Positions 32,179-44,644 of a stretch of 64,000 bases of DNA are shown here, piece after piece (within the stretch, counting starts at the first letter, position 1; every line of letters starts with the position of its first letter). The position numbers and the translations under genes are program-made. A model generated the notes under the pieces. It was not told the origin of the DNA. It worked only from the letters and a program-made list of their open reading frames with translations, and did not search any database. Location: NCBI GenBank assembly GCA_964030475.1, contig CAXIPT010000001.1, forward strand, positions 10,969,593 through 11,033,592, read 5' to 3'. The DNA comes from Tethya wilhelma (lineage: Eukaryota; Porifera; Demospongiae; Tethyida; Tethyidae).

Positions 32179-34437
32179 TTACTTAACTAAAACATGTATC
32201 ATTTCTTCCTTGTTGATGAGATGTGTTGTTTTACTGACAAGTGACATCAATGATTTCAGACTTGAGGACCACTCATTAAGAACCTCACTAGGATCTTTTG
32301 CCTCTCTAAAGCTTACAATTCCAGCTGGACGATCAATCCTGGCAAATATGGTATTCTTTGTTACCAAGTGAGACAAAAATTCTTCAGATTCCTTAAAAAA
32401 AAGTTAAAAACAGTAATAATCAAACAAAGTTACAGCCAGTCAATTTGGCAAGTAATAAAAATAATTTGGTGAAATAGAGCTCAAACAACCCAGGTAAAAT
32501 TGGAGAGTGGAATTTCACCATAAGACTGCAGTTGTGCTGTAAATACCATGGTTGTCACAATACAATACCCATTCGGTACAGTTTTAGTCCCAGCTGTTCT
32601 TTTCGAGAGAACTACACTTTATTGACACCTTTCAAAGACAAGACCAAGCTATAAGTAATTTTTAGACTAATTCAAGCCATGCACACTATGTTTGCTTATT
32701 CATGCATGTACAAAATTATTTTCACTAGATGCACTGCTATTGGCTATTTCTGACTCTGCAAGTGTATGTTCGAAAAGGTTACACAGGCTTACCAGACTCT
32801 AAAGATAGAGTCTTTGACAAAGAAAAACTGTTCTTACAAATGCTACAGCTACAGCTAGCTCTACTAGTTTTGTACTGGTAAAAGGTGGTAATGCATGGTA
32901 AATGGCACCATACAGTTATAATCTCAAGTTGTGAGCTTTTCTTGGGAATACTAACTTGACCATAAGCCAAAAAAGAATCAAACAACTATAAGGCTATTGG
33001 TAATTCTTTTTTACTGCTGGGATATGGCAATGGCTTGTCCACTTGTACTACGTATATAGACATCTTAAGATAGACACACCTACCAAAATTTCTACTGAAC
33101 ATGCTCAGAAAATTACAGGGCCTGGAAAGTATATCTTGTTACCTCATTCTTACTCTAGTTGAAACCCAGGCAATGAGTACTAAACCAGGGCATTTATTGG
33201 CCATTCATACCAAACAAGAGAGCAAGACACTTCCCGTCATCTCTACTTGTGAACGATGGACTGTATGTAAATATATATAAGCATACTTATGGCCCTAATG
33301 GGCTCCTGGTCTTGTTTTGTACAGAAACATCAGTGATAGGAGGAATATGTCATAACATGGTGCTTTTGCTACACACAGGTCAATGTTTGCTTATTTATTT
33401 ACCTCTCGGGACAAGCTGAGCAACTCCGACAGCCTTTGCATTCTGATTCTTGTGTAATACTTGGAAATCACATGAATATTCTGCAATGACAATTAATCGT
33501 GCATGATCATAGATGAAATTTTAATAGCAAAACCACACGCTCCACAAAAATTGTTAAGGGTGGTCAGACATAATATGGTATAGTGGGAAATTTTCGTATT
33601 TTTCGTATGCCGTTCGAATATACGAAAATTAAACTGCGAAAATTTAACTCCTGCATTTACTTTATACGAGCGCGTTTATACGAAATTTTGCACCAATGAA
33701 AATTTCCTGCTATACGGTAACACATTAAAATTTTTAAATTGTTGCAAAATAGCTTCGTTTTCCAGCATTTGAAGGCTAAATGAAAGATCTCACCCTATAG
33801 AAGCTATATTTTGTTGAAATAGTCTCCAAAAGCAATCCTTTCTCAACAGGTAACGTGTAGAAAGTTGACCATACTCTACAATAGGGCCATGTAAGCCATG
33901 CCCACTGGTTGACACCATAGAAAATGTATGGTAGTGTGGCTTCAGTTTGCAGGCAGGTCTAACCACTTACTGCCTGTTGGGCATGGCTCACATTTTACTC
34001 AGTAAGGTAGAGGAAGTACAGGGATCAAATTTGTTCTATTCTGGCAATGGCACATGAGTTTTAGAATAAACATAGTACGACAGAACAAAAGAGCAAAATT
34101 TTGGTACATAGAATTATCAGTGCAGTACGTGTCTATATATATAACTGCATTTTATTGCTTAACTCCCAGTAGTTTGTCAGATCTTATCGCTATCATTTCC
34201 CTAGCTGACTGTTCCTTTAGAGATCTATACAAATTTTTTTACTGAACAAGAACTAGAATAGATGATGTCAACTTTGAAAATTCTAACTTGCAAGCATGGC
34301 ACTTTGAAACATGCAATGTAGTTTGCCTGCTCGAGTAGTATTTGCAAATGAGCTTGCTAAAACAAACTCTTTTACAAGCTGTTGTGCATATTGTGTTTAT
34401 TGGGGCGAGCCCCAGATAGCGAGTAGTACGTCTGTCC

Positions 34438-34468
<31 letters not shown>

Positions 34469-37400
34469 ATCGTTGGATCTTGTGTGTTCGCCAAAGCTAA
34501 TTCTAGCTAACATAATGATAGACCCTTACCATGTACTATGCATTACTCACGCATGCACATAAGTTTAGAGTGTGCACGTGTTTTCGAGACAGTTGGTTAA
34601 GAAATCAGACAGAGGCAGCTAGAGCAGAACAGTTGAGAAATGGTTCTGCTAATAGCTAGAGGTTGTGAGACTTAGACAGTTGCTAAGCATATCTTATGAG
34701 AAAGGGACAGAAACAGTTTAACAGCAGGGCCCAACAGAAAGATAGGCAGAAACAAGGAGAAAAACTGTGATGCCAGGCTTGCTGAACATACAGTGTCAGA
34801 GGGTATGAGATACCAAGTTCGAACTTTTTGGACTTTACATTTCATTAGCAATTCTTTGTGTAAGCTAACTTCTGACGTTCACACCACAGTCATTTGAACA
34901 CTGCTATTTTTGTACTCACACTGACAGCCAGATCTATACCATAATTTGACATTCAGAATGCAAGGCATCGTGGGGTGAGCCTGAGCAAGCGCAGCTTTTT
35001 ACATGAATCCATTCCTACAACTGTACAGCTACAAACCCCTCCCTCCCACATGGTTAAGCCACACCCCCTAAGTCTAAAGTTTAATTGCCTCAAAAGTGAC
35101 CATCGCAGCATAAGTCGCACTGCGAAAAATGTGGCCAGGGAATAGGGTTAAAAATGCGACTTATAATTCGGAAAATACGGTAGGTTACAAGAATCATTCT
35201 GGTCTGCTTCTCATGTACATGTATACATTACTTGAATGTTTGAATGTTTGGTCCAAAATTAATAACTTACACGCTCAATGACTCGTTTTCTTAAATCTTC
35301 CCAATGCTTTTCTCCAAGACAACTGGCACGCTGCGAATCTTGTACAGCAAGATAATCATCTGTGCGGTCTCTTAGTGCTGAACCATACAGAGATTGGAAC
35401 ATGTCCCAGTCCAAAAGCTCATCATGGCGAAAGCACTCTAATATTTCCCTAAAAAGTGTATGTGTATAATATTATATATATTATACAAGTAAACAAGAAC
35501 ATTGAAATGAGACACAGAAATGGATAAATGGTAAAAAGAAAGCAAACAAGATGGAATGACTGTTCGAGTGTGTGCAGAATTTTTCCTGTATGGGCTGCAT
35601 GTAACGCCCTCTCCTGCCTTCGGCAGTCAATAAGCCCTTGGTCTCGCATGATAAACAAGTTAGGGAGTTTCTGGGTAATTTTCTCTCATGTGATGAAGCA
35701 AGCAACGAAAGAATCTGGTGAATTGAATGAAGAAGATGGCTTCAACAGCAAATTTCAAAAGAATTATGTTCAGCAATAGTGCCATTCGTTTAAGACTATA
35801 AAGAACTTAATTAGGCCAAATTGCACGTAGCATCACATCTGGAGTACATTTCACTGCCATCTTGAAGTACTTTTGTATGGGAGTCAACGGGAAAATGGGC
35901 AATATTGTATGCTGCATATTTCTGCATAGATATCATATGTTCGAATTATGGGAGATGCAATGAAAAGTTCAAAACAAGCTCTTTTCAATGCAAAAAGAAC
36001 CAGGTTTGTCAGGCGCTCAGAAGAGAAGTTACAAGCGCAAGAATACAAATAGGTTCTGTAGTTATTTTAGCATATATCTTTTTCAAAAAGCTATGTTAAA
36101 GGCTCTAAAGCATGAATAGACTAGCAGTACATATATCAAGACAAAAACATGCCTTTATCCCACTTTAAATAAGCTATGAAAGGTTTCTGTCTCCTGTGCT
36201 TTATTTTCTTATACTTTTCGCTAAAAATCATGTAAAAGACTTACAGAATCACAAGTGATGAGTAGTATGACTTAAATACTTTATTTGTACATGTAGCTAT
36301 ATTTAACCAAAACAATACTTTCTGACTTAGACAGTATCTTCAAAACTGCTATTTTTTTGCTAAACAATCTAGTAATTTTGCACCGGTAACTTTGCTTCTG
36401 AATGCCTGACAGACCTGGTTCTTTTTGCACTGAAAAGAGCTTGTTTTGAATTTTCATTGAATCTCTCATATTTAAAACATACGGTATCTACACAGAAATA
36501 TGCAGCATACAATATTACCCACTTGCCCATTGACTCCCATACAAAAGTACTTCTGGACCAATATGGCGGTGAAATATGCTCTGAATGCTGACGTCACGTC
36601 TAATTATGATGCCACAACGATGCACATACATTCCAGCGAATGGGACTATTGTGGATCTGTGTTTGTATGTTATTTGGGACTGGATTATCAGGAGGATGCT
36701 TCTTCCTTGCCTGTATCCAAAGGCTGAAAGCATTAAGAGTCCACTTTATCAACCTACAGTACGTAGTTGTGTTTGATGCAGTGTATCCTTTTGCTAGTTC
36801 TTGAAGGATTTTAAAATGAAAACGCTGGTCATTGGAATTCTCATTCTTTGAGTTAGGGATGGAGTGGAGTTGAAGGAAGGAGCTGGATCTAACTTGGTTC
36901 CATTTGCAGGTGAAGAGTCAAGGCTTCAGGACAATTAGTCCACTCACACATGCCAAGGCAGAACAGATAATGACAGCAGATAGTACTCCAGCTTATTTCT
37001 TGACTCATACTCAGTAGTTTCCATTGTTTCTAGGGAGCGTACTGAATGTAGGATGATGTAGCACGCTGACAAATCAGTGTTTGCGATGAGAACTAATTAC
37101 AAAGGATATATAATACATCTACTGATTTCCAAAGATTTATGGCTACATAAACTGCCTTCACCATTGGGCTTGCATGACACAGCATAACTGTCACCAATCA
37201 ACATCAATTATAAAGCTTACTTGTAGATTTGCAATTGCTTCAACCTTTTCTCTGAATATACACGGTGCAATAGATCAGACTGTTCATGATCAAATGGAGC
37301 CAGCAAAACATAGAATATGATGTTTTTGAGAATCTGTGTGTGCATAATAACATCGAAGTCGATGAGTAAGGAATTACATAAGAACAAGGAAATTGTAAGT

Positions 37401-40400
37401 AATAGTATACCGTATAGCGGGAAAGTTTCGCGGGGTTTAACTTTCGCGGTTTTCGCGGATCACAATCTATCCGCGAAAGTTAGTACCTGCGAAAATTCCT
37501 CCTAACTCATAATCGATCGAGCATCGATCGCTCATCCGCGAAAGTTAAACCGCGAAAATGTTTGATGAGAGCCAACCGCGAAAGTTTTACTCCGCAAAAC
37601 TTTCCCGCTATACGGTAGTAATACTCAGTAATACATTCAGTAAGTAATACAGTATAGTAATACTGAGTAATATTACAAATTATTTTCAATTGTTTTGTGT
37701 AATTATGGTATAATTACTAGTAAAAAAATATTGGAAATGTAACGAGACACAGGAATGGCTAAATAGTAAAAATAAAGCAAACAAGATTGAATGGCTGTTG
37801 GGTGTATGCAGACCTGCATGTAACACTCTGTTTCTATTGAGTCTCTCATTTTGCCCACAGGAAGGCGGTTTAGTGTGCGAAACCACGTTAATTAAATGGT
37901 AAATTGTGCAATCGAAGATTTCAACAGATCGTTTTTCACCCGGATAGCTGTATCATATAAAAAGCTTTGCCTAATCAGAAAAACAAAAGAAGGTGTAGCT
38001 ACATTCACTTCAAAAGAATTCAGCGTATAATCGGTTAAAAGCAATGCACCTACATAGCGAGTTTCACGCTTGCATCGTAAAGGGGTGTGGAAAAGTGTCG
38101 TTCTAATCTCCTTTTGTTAAAATACCAATTTTACAAAAACAAAATCCTGGCAAAAGTTTCCATTCATACAATATAACTTGGCAAATAATTTTACTTACAT
38201 TCTTCCAATGTGCTTCATTATCTTGCACCTGTGGTGTGTCAAACATGGCGAGATAGTACTGACAGATAGCCAAATAATTATGTTCATGTTGAGACATTTC
38301 CACCATCAAAGTGTAATACTTGAGTTTCAATTCCTGGTATCAGGGAAAAGGCGATTAATTGTTAATATGCATTACATTATTTCGTATACTCCTCAGAGAG
38401 TGAGCACACACAGAAATAAAGACACCGATCGTGCACAAGCCTCGGCACATTCAACTAGCTACAAGAATGAGCACACACAAAAAGAAACATAGACAGAAAC
38501 CAACTACTAACAATAGCTACTCATACAAAATACTACTACATGCTGGCAATCGAAGCAGACTGTATTGTATGGCCTTGGCTACTTTGGCAATGTCTATCGT
38601 TGCCATCATCATATCACAAGCTAGCTTACTGCAGCTGCAGAGTTAAGTGCTTGGACTAGAGATACTGCTGCATCCAGCAATTATACTAGAGTCAGTATCG
38701 CTATTTCAGACTTCCAGTGGTTCTAGGAAGGTGCAGCTAGCATACGACCGGGTAACTCTTGCTCTCTATATGTACACAACTACCGTAACCCTAGATGTGC
38801 ATGCACACTAAGGGTTAATTACCTGGACTAAATCTTCTGAACTGCGAAAGAATTTGGTACTGATTTTCTTGCTAACAATTTGTGTTCTGATATGATCACC
38901 AGTAGCAAGACATAGACGCATTTGCTCTAGAATGAACTGTACTTTTTCCACTCGATCCATAGAGCCAAACGTCTCCACCTGGGGTGCAAACAATATTGTG
39001 TAGTACAATAGATTACGGGTTGTTGTGCATCAAAAACACACAAACCTGGAGTTCTTGAAGAATGCTAGCAGCTTCAGATAACTCTCCTTGAGATTCTTTT
39101 ATCTTTGCCAGCTCCATGGTGAGCCTAGCCCGAGGGACTTCTACATAAATCTGTCAGGATTCATAGGATATTGCACAGCAAGCAAACAACTTTACTACTT
39201 ATTGTACATAGTTAATAAACGCAAACATACAAGTGAAAACAACCTCCTTAGAATAGGTTCTTAATATTTGCTATCAACAATACCATAATTGAAGTGTAAA
39301 GATTTGTACAATGTATATACACCTGTATATACTTGCAGGCCAGACTACGTGGCTTTACGATAAAGTTTAGTAGAAAATCATCATTATTGTGGCCACAGGA
39401 GTGGAGGGTCAACAACAGGACATATCTCGGCCATATAAAGTAAGCTATACAATAATTCCCAAGTATTTACAAAGGTTCAGGATCCAATCCAAATTCTACA
39501 GAAGACCACAGTATACCGTATAGCGGGAAATTTTCGTGGGGGAAAATTTTTGCGAATTTCGCGGTTTGGCAGCTTTCTGCGAAAATTTCCCCCCACGAAA
39601 TCTGTAAGGTATGTGGTCGTCACGTATAGTTGAGACGCAATCCACGAAAATTTTCCCCGCGAATTTCTATTCAAGATGAAAACGCAAAAATTTTCCCCCA
39701 CGAAAATTTCCCGCTATTCCCAGTACGGTAGTACTGGGTACATAGGAATGGCACGGATGGCCCATTAGCGCAATACAAATATTCACGCGAATAACTCTGC
39801 AAAAACTGAGCGCTTGGCACTAAAAAGCTTCTCAAGCTACAATTTAGCTCTTTCTCTTTCTAATGAGCCCTAAAACATGGCCTAAAACCATCGCTAAAGT
39901 ACCAAACTAAAATATGCCAAACCTCCAAATTTCTCCATCTTCTTCTTATTCTTCTTCTATCTTGGCTCAACTTTTCTCAGAGCTAGACTATTCACTTTTA
40001 GAAGCTGATTCTTGAACGAACAAACTTGGTTTCTTTGGGGACAGTCGCTTTTGCCATCGTTTTTTTGTGTCTCTCATTGAGTTGCTAGATACAAGGCGAA
40101 AAGCGCCTTCTCCAACATATGGCGGCCATTAATTTCTAAATCATGCATTATTCATTAGCTAGCTAGCCTAACGACCCTTTACATATCCAAGTGCGCATTA
40201 TTTGGAATCTATTGCAGCATTCAGTGGCCCAAGTTCTGTCCTATCTTGTCGTTCTCTGTGTTCAGTTCTTCAGTAGGGAAGTTATCTTTAGCTAACAAGA
40301 CACAAATATAATGGATATAAATCATGTTCAACCTGGGGGTTCAGAGTTTCAGCAGTCTGAAGGCATGTACAGTACTGAGCTCGCTAGGCCCGGGCTGTTG

Positions 40401-43400
40401 GCAAGTTCTCTGCTCAGGATAAAGACTAAATTCCACTGATATTGTAAACAATTATTCAAAAAAATAGAACAAACAAGTACAAAAAACATTAGAAATGTAA
40501 TGCAAACATAGGAATGGTCAAATCGTAAAAAAGTGAGCAAACAAGATAGGAATGGTTGTCAGATTGAGCGAGTTCATTCCTGTGTCTACAATGTCATTAA
40601 GCTCAGTTGGGATATGAACATAGGTGACACAGTGAAATGAACTCATTCAATCTGACAACCATTCCTATCTTGTTTGCTCACTTTTTTACGATTTGACCAT
40701 TCCTATGTTTGCATTACATTTCTAATGTTTTTTGTACTTGTACAGTATATATTGTCAAGGATGTAAAGTAATTAAGTACAGATTGCTTTATGAATTGTTC
40801 ACTATTTTTTGGATTGACATCAACCAGCTTTATTTTCATTCAAGTAACCATATCCTACGAATAATTTCTAGCGGATTGAATTTTGGCTTTGGATTTGGAG
40901 AAATAGGCCAACAGAAGTATTTAGAATGATGTTTCTCCACAGCCCATCACTACATACTGTTAGAAACTTGTCTGTAGCACAGTTAGCTTGATTGCTTAGG
41001 TTCATCTTATGAAAAATTTTTTGGTTAAAGAAAAATGTGTATAGCATCTAATTTCACCACAGGCCAATATTGAAGTTTACCAATATTATTAAGCCTTGGT
41101 GCATGCGTAGCACGTGCAGAGAATTAATTTTGGTAGTCGTTTTGTCTGTGTGTCTGTCTGTTACTAGATTATCTGAAGAACGGCAGCTCGAGAGTCTAAA
41201 TGGAAGGTACTAACATTCATGAATCGAAATTATCTAGAAATTTGTTGTGTAGAATCTTGCAAAATGTTGTAGTTTCTGAAATTTGGGCTTTTGTGCTTCT
41301 CTGATCGCACCCGGCTCCCAGTGGACCATGCCAATTAGGTCATGCATGCATGTTTAGTTGTGCTTGCTAGTTGAGTGCGCCGAGGCTTATGCACAGTAGG
41401 TGCCTTCATTTCAGCTCGGTATCGCTGAAATAACCATCTATTCAGTAACAACTTCTTTCCAATGATTCTCCCTACCAGCCAGGCATTTATAACCACTGCT
41501 AGACACGACCAAAACAAAGATAATGTTGTCTTATTTAGTGACGTCTATTGCATAGCCTTCTAAAAGCTTGAACTTGTTAAAATTATGCTCTATAATCATT
41601 CCAAGCTAGCTTATAAAAGCCTTACATATTAAGTTAAGCCAAGTTGAAACCTCGAGCTACCAGACTATCAAAGGCTCAGCTTCTTCATAATAAATATAAT
41701 TACTTGTTCATCTGTCTGCACTAGCGGTATAGTATCACATGTAAGGTTGGCCGGGAGCCTGGGAACAGAGCTATAGCTATTACTCTCAATCATGTAGTCA
41801 TAAAGAAATACCAGCAAGATACACAGAATTCACATCTTACGTATAATACGTACTAGTGTACAGAAAAACAAAGATATTTATACTGATAGTGTACCTTTCC
41901 TTCAGACACAGTCCTCAGTGTGTCAATTAGCTTGAGTTTGATATCCAAGCTAGGACACTGATCAACAAACTTACAACATTCTTCAACCATAGAAGCAACA
42001 GCCTACATGTACAAAATATATAAAGGAATAAAGTGTACTTGTTCATGTTGTAATGCAGAACAGTATATACTAACTGTTTTCAGCTGACTTCTACGCTTTG
42101 TCAAGAGTAGTATGTTGTCATTGAGCATTTCCCACTCCTGTGCATCAAAGCAAAGCTGAACTATAGCTTTCAGTACCCGAGCTGTGGACATGGCATCAGA
42201 TGCCTAAATAAAAAAAAAACAGACACACCCTATATCATATCATATGAGTTACAGGTAACATGCATCAGTTCAGGTGTTGTTGTTGTTGCTAGAGCTGCCT
42301 TTCTTGAGATCTTGATGGGACAGGACAGACAGAAAAACTACTAACGTATGTACACATGCTGAAGCTTAATTAGAACAAGTTCAAAGCAAATAACAGGGAT
42401 TTAATTAAGACATACCACTTCAGGGTGGTAGAAATTTAGCCTATTTTGACTTTAGTCTTCAATAAATTAATTCAACCACTACATGATATTTTCAAGTGGG
42501 TCCTCTGACGATATTTCCATCTAACTAGTAAGATAATTAATGCTGAGTTAGTATTATTGGCGATATCAAGAGTCCTAATACACTCTTGGTGATATTTATA
42601 CTAAGTACCAACCCACAGACGTGTATATTGATGGACTGGGTCACTTGCTAATCTCAGACCAAAAGATGATGATGACACAGTCACTGAGCAAAAACACAGA
42701 TAAGATCATTGATGAGTTCAAAGTATACTGTACATTGTTGTCATCACTGGGACCGTTTCTAGAGACAGTATGCGTTATCTCAAGTTCTGAGAAGATATTA
42801 CCAGGTTTGTCTTACAATACAAGCTTTTGATCAAGCATATACCTACATGTACATGCAGGTGCCAATCTAATGGTGGCCAATGGTAAAAGCCCGTTTGTAC
42901 ATACACAGCATTCGGGCTTAATCTACGCTCATACATAACTGATAGACATACATGCAAAAATACGTAATTTAATGGTCTAAAAATCATTAAACTTACAGTT
43001 CGTGTTTGTTTTTCAAGCGATAGAAGTCCTTCCAAAGCTTCAGTAATTTGGCCACTCTAATATAATAAAACACACAGATTATAGAAAATAAGTCTGCTGT
43101 CGTACATAGTGGACTATACACTGCAACACACACAGTACCAGGGCTCAATTCCAATGAGCAGTATATAATATAGGTCATTGCTTACTCTGTCATTCTCTTC
43201 ATTCATATGCAAGGTTATAGCAACACTATATCTCACAAAGTGAATTGTTTGAGATCGACCCATGTTTTCCTAATAAAGCCCACCAATGGTTAACATTATT
43301 CGGTCTTTACTATAAAGTGTACAAATAAAACAGACCAGACTACTAAATTTTTGGACCGTTAATACTTGCAGAAATATGGTAGTTCTTACTGAAGGTGCTT

Positions 43401-44421
43401 AGTCGTAGCAGCGAAAAAAAGTTTCTATCAGCAAGAGAAGTTACATGGTATGTACCTGGAAACAATTAAGGCTAAACGGCCCCCTGTTTAAATTAAACTG
43501 CACAGGCTTCTGGGTAGAAGGCTAGTAATACTACAAGCTCTCAACTGTACAACTGTACATTGATTGATTGGTTATGAAAAGTTCCTGGGACTCAATTAAG
43601 CTTGCTTCTTGATTTACCAAACTTTTGTTTATTGCTTACCCTGCACTTTTACAGTGTAATTAATTTTTTGCATGCAATTTTGATCGAATCTCCCACTCCA
43701 CTGTTGAAGTCCATATAAGGGGTGGCGATTCCCATATGCACTGTACTTGCATCTACGACCATGGTCAAAATGATGGTCAACGGTCAAAGCAAGATTTTAG
43801 AGCTGGTCAACGGTCAAAATAGAATTCAAAACAGTCAAAATGGGTAAAGGTCATCCAAAAATGATATCATACAGCTAAATTCCACAGCTACGGTCAAGGG
43901 TCAAGCTCGAATTTTAGCGCTAGTCAAGGGTCAAACTGCAATTTTTGCACGGTCAAATTTTGACCGCGGTCGAAGTACAGTGCATATGGGAGTTGCCACC
44001 CCTTGTCCGCATGTCATCCTAAATGAATGAATTGCTCAAAAAAATAGACCGATCAGACTTTTAATGGGCCATGATTAACTACTTCTGTGATAGAGCACCT
44101 TTGATTCCATTCAACTAAATTAAGATCTCCAGAAGGAAACTCCTGGGATTACAAACAACAAATTATAAGGGATACTTGTTAACCGCTGGTGGGCTTTATT
44201 AAGAAAACATGGCCCCTAAAGGGTTTTGATTGTTGACGCCATGACATATGAATAACTCTTAATGGCTATTGCATATAATATCAAAGTAGTTCAGTAACTT
44301 ACTACTGTACAATAAATTTATGGTAATATACCTTCGCCATCTTTTGATACTCGGGCAATTTTTTATTGACTGTATCACTGTAATCAGCATCCATTTTAAC
44401 CAACTTTCCTGAATCTGCCAT
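32179..44421 (-). CDS. PSMD12: 26S proteasome non-ATPase regulatory subunit 12 (Rpn5), complete, 454 aa
   Basis: Exons, transcription order: 44421-44332, 43056-42997, 42203-42075, 42002-41895, 39150-39046, 38978-38823, 38333-38199, 37333-37221, 35448-35271, 33480-33403, 32391-32179. Phases agree; 455 codons with stop, against 456 aa in human. Diagnostic stretches: [99 protein letters not shown], and the C-terminus [20 protein letters not shown]. Role: scaffold subunit of the proteasome lid with an N-terminal helical solenoid and a C-terminal PCI domain (about residues 300-430) that ends in the helix joining the lid bundle. Introns, up to 2.7 kb, are filled with inverted-repeat elements while the protein is strongly conserved. 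Start [20 protein letters not shown] aligns with the human start. Confidence 0.97.
33574..33719. mobile_element. MITE, TACCGTATAGCGGG family, subtype B, shortened copy
   Basis: Ends TATGGTATAGTGGGAAATTT and AATTTCCTGCTATACGGTA. Internal ACTTTATACGAGCGCGTTTA is the subtype B core in reverse. About 146 bp, so shorter than the other copies. In intron 9 of PSMD12 (35270-33481). Confidence 0.75.
34431..34468. repeat. (TGTC)n microsatellite
   Basis: About nine TCTG/TGTC units in intron 9 of PSMD12. It follows GGGGCGAGCCCCAG at about 34400, a motif shared with 2537. Comparable (GACA)n tracts sit inside the AAGCCTCGGC elements, so this may be the remnant of one. Confidence 0.75.
35808..36607. mobile_element. 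0.8-kb element with about 240-bp terminal inverted repeats
   Basis: The left arm from TTAATTAGGCCAAATTGCAC through TGAAGTACTTTTGTATGGGA, GGCAATATTGTATGCTGCAT and GTTCAAAACAAGCTCTTTTC is repeated in inverted, diverged form at about 36370-36607 (GAAAAGAGCTTGTTTTGAAT, ATGCAGCATACAATATTACC, TCCCATACAAAAGTACTTCT, ending CACGTCTAATTA). The central 250 bases are unique and have no long frame. Lies in intron 8 of PSMD12 (37220-35449). Confidence 0.7.
37408..37617. mobile_element. MITE, TACCGTATAGCGGG family, subtype C
   Basis: 210 bp; ends TACCGTATAGCGGGAAAGTT and AACTTTCCCGCTATACGGTA. The interior has GTTTAACTTTCGCGG blocks and a CGATCGAGCATCGATCG core unlike subtypes A and B. Degenerate relatives of its interior are seen at about 45010-45160 and 63285-63475. 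Located in intron 7 of PSMD12 (38198-37334). Confidence 0.82.
37722..37830. repeat. Solo arm of the fold-back family
   Basis: ATTGGAAATGTAACGAGACA, GGAATGGCTAAATAGTAAAA and AAGCAAACAAGATTGAATGG match the left arm of the fold-back unit at 40473. The same single arm occurs at about 35480-35570 and 48880-48965. Confidence 0.55.
38413..38817. mobile_element. AAGCCTCGGC-end element, internally deleted copy
   Basis: Left end GTGCACAAGCCTCGGCACAT and a decayed right end near 38800 (CTAGATGTGCATGCACACTA). About 400 bp, against about 720 in fuller copies. In intron 6 of PSMD12 (38822-38334). Confidence 0.55.
39514..39730. mobile_element. MITE, TACCGTATAGCGGG family, subtype A, copy 3
   Basis: Same orientation and core as 1445-1654 (TATGTGGTCGTCACGTA). 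The right terminal repeat is interrupted by a few extra bases (CCCGCTATTCCCAGTACGGTA), so this copy is damaged. It abuts the 1-kb composite element in intron 4 of PSMD12 (41894-39151). Confidence 0.82.
39727..40741. mobile_element. 1-kb composite element ending in a fold-back unit
   Basis: Begins GTACTGGGTACATAGGAATG and runs through ACAAGGCGAAAAGCGCCTTC to a terminal fold-back at 40473-40741. The fold-back's arms of about 110 bp (AAATGTAATGCAAACATAGG ... GATAGGAATGGTTGTCAGAT and complement) enclose a core of about 40 bp. Matching parts at 57930-58594 and 5145-5500 show that the order is shared, so these are copies of one unit rather than chance neighbours. No protein recognised. Confidence 0.65.
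41091..41411. mobile_element. AAGCCTCGGC-end element, shortened copy
   Basis: Left TTAAGCCTTGGTGCATGCGT and right GTGCGCCGAGGCTTATGCAC, with GGTAGTCGTTTTGTCTGTGT and GTAGTTTCTGAAATTTGGGC inside. About 320 bp, opposite orientation to 9963-10695. In intron 4 of PSMD12. Confidence 0.65.
43717..44004. mobile_element. 288-bp MITE rich in GGTCAA motifs
   Basis: Terminal repeats AAGGGGTGGCGATTCCCATA (left) and TATGGGAGTTGCCACCCCTT (right) extend about 32 bp with few mismatches, continuing TGCACTGTACTTG inward. The interior repeats GGTCAA or TGACC-type hexamers more than ten times (for example GATGGTCAACGGTCAAAGC). In intron 1 of PSMD12 (44331-43057). Confidence 0.78.
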
Positions 44422-44644
44422 TATTGCTACTGTGCACTTCTCAAACTCGGTGGACACCAGCAGGGCTTGAATCAACACAACTTTTGAGACAAGATCACAT
44501 ACGTGTACAAGTCATGCGCGCGTATGGTGTACTGCGCGAGCGCGAGGGCGCGGGCAGGCCTAGGCGGGGAGGAGAAAGTCCCGCCTACTAATGGGTCTTG
44601 TGACTTCTTGACAAGTTTTGCCAAATTTTGTGAGTACTCAAGTC
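44422..44644. promoter_or_regulatory. 223-bp head-to-head promoter of PSMD12 and the PH gene
   Basis: PSMD12 starts at 44421 (minus) and the PH/coiled-coil gene at 44645 (plus). The gap has the highest CpG density in the window (GCGCGAGCGCGAGGGCGCGG at about 44534-44553) and a GC box (GGCGGGGAGG at 44563-44572). There is no TATA box. A CpG-rich, TATA-less architecture fits a shared housekeeping promoter. Confidence 0.6.

Noticed and set aside
36500..36776. Plus-strand frames of 75 and 63 aa near 36.6 kb
   Set aside because: They fall in the right arm and flank of the 0.8-kb inverted-repeat element in a PSMD12 intron; no domain and no splice context.
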